Shown: positions 60,648 through 64,000 of the stretch, piece by piece
Numbering within the stretch: the stretch's first letter is position 1
Layout: every line of letters starts with the position of its first letter
Origin: Ailanthus altissimus
Taxonomy: Eukaryota; Streptophyta; Magnoliopsida; Sapindales; Simaroubaceae
Assembly (NCBI GenBank): GCA_946807835.1
Contig: OX327711.1
Span: 17,333,501 to 17,397,500 of the forward strand
Direction of reading: 5' to 3'
DNA length: 64,000 nt
Position numbers and translations under genes: made by a program
Notes under the pieces: generated by a model
Told to the model about the DNA's origin: nothing
Databases searched by the model: none
What the model saw: only the letters and a program-made list of their open reading frames with translations

Positions 60648-61400
60648 GCAGCATCCGCCTTCTTGTTTTTGGCTTTCTTCTCCGGACAGCCCTTTATGAA
60701 ATGCTCATCTTTCTTGCAGTAATAACACTTCTTAAGAGCATCCTTGGACTTTTATTTCGAGCTCTTCTTCTTTTCATCTTTATGTGAGGCTCTCACTCTT
60801 GTAGTTAAGCCTTCTACATTAGTCTCTATCTATCTTCCTAATTGCTTTGAGTTTAATGATGATGTCACATCACTCATCGTTAAACTCTCTCTTGACCATA
60901 GAGAAGCATGTCAACAAAGTGGTCATAGCTTTTAGGAAGTGAACTTAGCAAGATATCTCCTTATCTCATTTTTTATCTTTATGTTGATAGCTTCAAGATC
61001 AATGATGATCTTGTTGAAAATGTCTATGTGGTCATTTATCAGCGTCCCCTCATAGCTGATATAACTTCTTCTTTATATACAATCTATTAGCCAACGACTT
61101 TTGCATACAGAGAGAGTCAAGCTTCTTCCAAAGACTAATTGTCATCTTCTTATCTGCTACTTCTCTTAATACTTCATCACTCAATGATAGAATGATTGTA
61201 ATATCTTTTTTGATTGCCTTTTCTTTCTGTTTCAACCTTTGATGACTTTGCTTTCATTTTTTCCCCTACTAGATGGAGCTGCAATCTCTTCTAGTTCATA
61301 GTATAATCGTTAGTTCACCAATAATGTTGTCACATTTATCTTCCACAGATTGAAATTATTTAATTTGTTGAATTTCTCTACATCATACTTGGGTATGACC
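60648..61400 (-). pseudogene. gag of copia element 4 (broken)
   Basis: Fragments in several frames: KYDVEKFNK near the start, QKSLANRLYIKKKLYQL at 61100-61050 (also found in the sister element as QNSLANRLHIKNKLYQL), and a zinc knuckle CYYCKKDEHFIKGC near 60725-60684. Stops and frameshifts divide them. The 3' end is cut by the solo LTR at 60647. Confidence 0.75.
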
Positions 61401-61433
61401 ATGTCCGCTAAGAACCAAGCTCTGGTATTAGTT

Positions 61434-61876
61434 TGTTAAAGTGAAAGCAATAAACTCAAGCAATATAAGCAGTAATAAGCAATCAAGAATAAACAAAAGA
61501 AAGCACATAAGAATTTATGTGGTTCGATAATTTGCCTACATTCACGACAGATTAAGATCTCACTTTTTTTATTAATGAATCACAATATACTAAAAAAAAT
61601 TGTATTTTACAAGAAAGAACTCAATGTTCACAAAAAAAAAACTCTCTTAATTGCACTCACAAATGCCTTACAATTGATCTATCTTGTAGACTATGGGTTT
61701 TCTCTCTTATGTTTGTGTTGTAGTTATTGTGGTATCTTTATAAACCAATATAGAGCTTTTATATAGGCTTTGGATACCCTAGAGAAATCCTAAACCTAGA
61801 CTTCTTGCTGGCTCTTCATTGGTTTCCAACTCAAAATTAAAACTCATTCTTAATTTTGAATCACCAATTTTCAACA
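61434..61876 (-). repeat. 5' LTR of copia element 4
   Basis: Starts TGTTGAAAATTGGTGATTC and ends CACTTTAACA on the minus strand. It lacks a section of about 180 bp, including the GTGAACAGT phrases, that is present in the 3' LTR. Confidence 0.8.
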
Positions 61877-62304
61877 TAATATTTTTTTAATGTGTATTAA
61901 GAATAAACTTCATTTGTATCTCTATATAGGAATTATTTGTGCATGTAAACATTATATGAATTATCTATACACCCATTATATATGACAAATTTTAATTGAA
62001 ATGTACTTAACCCAATGTATATTTTTTATACAAGAGATACTTGATTCTTCTTTGAAAATATTTTCAATATTGAAAATTTTGTTTAGAGTATATATACGTG
62101 AGAATAATTTATTATTAAATGTAAAGAGGAAATTAATGGTGGCTCGGTTGGGCTGTAGCCCAATTAAGCTCCCAAAAAATATTTACATAAATTAATTTTT
62201 TTTTAAAAATAGTCTATATTTATTTAGCCACACTAAAACTTGTATTTTACTAAAAAATATATATATATTAAAGAAACGATTTTAGATAATTTATATTTTT
62301 TTAT
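61877..62304. other. Spacer between two head-to-head copia elements
   Basis: AT-rich with no coding match. A short palindromic GGGCTGTAGCCCAATTAAGC segment lies at about 62150. Confidence 0.5.
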
Positions 62305-63018
62305 TGTGAAAATTTTAATTAAAAATTATTGTAATATGATTTGGGGAATAAATCAAGTGTGTTGGATGCGCGGGGAAGACATATATAAAAGTAGGGTAAA
62401 GGAGAAGGTGCGACCGCCTAAGGCTGGGCACCGTGGTGCCAGGATTTAACACTGTTGTGCTTGCAAATAGTGCCTATAGCGCCGTAGCGTTGTGCCCAAT
62501 TGAGGCAGTACCACAACGCTAGGAAGCCAGCGTTACGATGCTAGTGGGGGAAAGTAGTTTTCCATTTTAAATTATTTTCTAAGTGCTCCAGGTCTCTATA
62601 ATACAACTCTCACGCATTTTAAAGTTAACCTAGATCTTCCTAAAACCTATATAAAGCTCTTTATTAGCTTGTAAACACATTTTTGTGAAGTGAGTGATCT
62701 TAGTGAACATCACAATAATTTTTGTGATTGCTAGTGAGAGAAACCCTAGTTTGCAAGAGAGAATTATGTTCTTTGTGAGTTCTTTCTTATAAAAGGTATA
62801 CTTTATGAATACCTTAAAATTCAATAATAAAAAAGTATGTCTTGATCCGCTGTAAATGTAGGCAAGTTGCCAAACCACATAAATTGTGTGTGTTTTTCTT
62901 CTACTTTCTCTCTGTAGTTTTCTTAATTGCTTGATTGTTGCGTTATATACTTTGGGTTTATTCTTTGATTATTGCTTTTGCTTCAACAAATTGTTATCAA
63001 AGCTTGGTTTTAAGTAAA

Positions 63019-63700
63019 TATGGTCATACTTAAGTATGAAGTAGAGAAATTCAATGAGACGATTGACTTTAATTTATAGAAGATGAAGGTTAAGTTATTA
63101 TTGGTGAGCCAACGATTAGGCTCAGTATTAAAGGAGACTGCAGCTCTATCTAGTGAAGAAGAGAAGACAGTAGAGTCATCTAAAGCTAAAGCAGAAAGAA
63201 GAGACATTCAAGAAAGACGGTACAATCGTTCTGTAATTGAGCGATGAAGTATTAAGGGAAGTAGCAAGCGAGACGAAAGCAATTAGATTTTGGAAGAAGC
63301 TTGACTCTCTTTATATGCAAAATTCATTAGCCAATAGATTGCATATAAAGAATAAGTTGTATCAATTGTCCATGTCAAAAGGGACAACGATGAAAGACCA
63401 TATAGATACCTTCAACAAGATCATTATTGATCTTAAATCTATTAACATTAAGTAGAAGATGAAGATAAGGCAATCATTTTATTGAGTTCACTTTATAAAA
63501 ATTACAAGAGCTTTGTTGATACATTACTCTACGGAAGAGTGAGTTTAACGATGAGTGATGTGAAATCATCAATAAACTTAAGGATATTAGGGGGGTCCTT
63601 ACATAAGAGGGAGGGTTCTCACATAGAGATGGCAAGAAAGAAAGGCACTTCATAAAGGACTGTCCAGAGAAGAAAGCACAAGACAAGAAGAAAGCGAATG
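63019..63700 (+). pseudogene. gag of copia element 5 (broken)
   Basis: MVILKYEVEKFNETIDFNL starts the protein, followed by a stop. Then KAIRFWKKLDSLYMQNSLANR at 63277-63338 and a knuckle remnant HFIKDCPEKK at 63647-63676. Stops near 63079, 63246 and 63453 and frame changes break it. Confidence 0.8.
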
Positions 63701-64000
63701 TTACACTTATCTATGATGATAGATACGACATCGCAGAGACTTTAGTCACCACTGATGGTAAGAATACTGAACAATAGATTCTCGATTCTAGTTGTACTTT
63801 TCATATGTGCCCACATAAGTCTTGGTTTGTAAATTTTTAGCCTATTAGTGATGGTAAAATGTCAATGGGTAATGACGTTGTTTTTCAGATGATAGTAATT
63901 AATAGTATCAAACTTAGATTGCAATATGGGCGAGTGAGAGAGTTAACATAAGTTAGGTATATTCCTGTCCTTAAGAGGAACTTAATCTCACTAGAGACTT
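63701..64000 (+). pseudogene. Protease region of copia element 5 (broken, cut by the window end)
   Basis: DIAETLVTTDGK, then SCTFHMCPHKSWF at about 63790-63830 (copia retropepsin context, where the first residues are usually DSGCT.H), and LKRNLISLET at the end. In-frame stops are present. Confidence 0.7.

Larger units (their letters stand above)
54407..61876 (-). mobile_element. Ty1/copia retrotransposon 4, split by a solo LTR
   Basis: The 5' LTR is 61434-61876 and the 3' LTR about 54407-55337. The minus strand has a primer-binding site TAATACCAGAGC next to the 5' LTR and a polypurine tract AAGAAGGAGG above 55337. Interior order is gag, protease, integrase, RT, RNase H, all broken. A 2628-bp solo LTR separates gag from protease. 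The protease start resembles the plus-strand element at 63.7 kb (DSAETLVTTNGK versus DIAETLVTTDGK), so the two are one family. The element lies on the same strand as the terpene synthase. Confidence 0.85.
62305..64000 (+). mobile_element. Ty1/copia retrotransposon 5, 5' part (runs off the window)
   Basis: The LTR spans about 62305-62988, ends TTGCTTCAACA and is followed by a primer-binding site TGTTATCAAAGCTTGG. It contains a degraded GC island (62410-62545) with CACCGTGGTGCC and GCGCCGTAGCG palindromes. Gag and protease fragments follow. It is the sister of copia element 4, in opposite orientation. The LTR start is approximate. Confidence 0.8.

Overview
The window is plant nuclear DNA. It is strongly AT-rich, the one recognisable host gene has introns, and most of the rest is decayed plant LTR retrotransposons of the Ty1/copia and Ty3/gypsy (chromovirus and Tat/Athila-like) types. 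The host is probably a eudicot; the sequence alone does not let me name the species. No rRNA, tRNA, CRISPR or prokaryotic operon is visible.

Host gene. The minus strand from 53870 down to 48640 carries one apparently intact 12-exon gene. Joining the exons at their splice sites gives an 846-residue terpene synthase of the TPS-e/f class, most like (E,E)-geranyllinalool synthase, the committed enzyme of the TMTT homoterpene (herbivore-induced volatile) pathway. It has DDFFD and NDLQG..E metal-binding motifs, no plastid transit peptide and no DxDD motif. A TATA box lies about 105 bp upstream of the ATG. Intron 2 has a GC donor.

Left part, 0-25 kb. Two related LTRs (499-1346 and 2742-3529) are followed by a complete but dead copia element on the minus strand (4494-13411, two LTRs of about 1.42 kb). 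A repeat-rich tract (14.9-16.7 kb) follows, then a putative gypsy LTR (starting 17865) with long internal inverted repeats. A second minus-strand copia (19005-24090) is inserted in that LTR, with near-identical 5-bp target duplications. An RNase H-like pseudogene lies at 24.8-25.2 kb.

Middle, 25.8-36.9 kb, is a nest. A minus-strand copia (25800-36910) has its 3' LTR split by a chromovirus (26070-29583) that keeps gag, protease and a chromodomain remnant but has lost RT and integrase. Its interior is broken by a gypsy-type solo LTR (31574-32959, duplication ATGAA) and a copia-type solo LTR (34292-35306, duplication CACAA).

Right part. From 38.6 to 40.6 kb is a hAT-like non-autonomous transposon with an 8-bp target duplication and a GC-rich insert. 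An LTR with primer-binding site (42.1 kb), a foldback/direct-repeat structure (43.0-43.3 kb) and another LTR (44.7-45.6 kb) precede the terpene synthase. About 0.5 kb upstream of that gene, and on the same strand, is the 3' LTR of a copia element (54407-61876), which is itself split by a 2.6-kb solo LTR (58020-60647, duplication GCAGC). A sister copia in the opposite direction starts near 62305 and runs off the window.

Nothing here is a clear new gene system. The points most worth following are the terpene synthase locus, its GC-AG intron and LTR-bounded promoter, and the short GC-rich palindromic phrases that recur in the LTRs of several element families.
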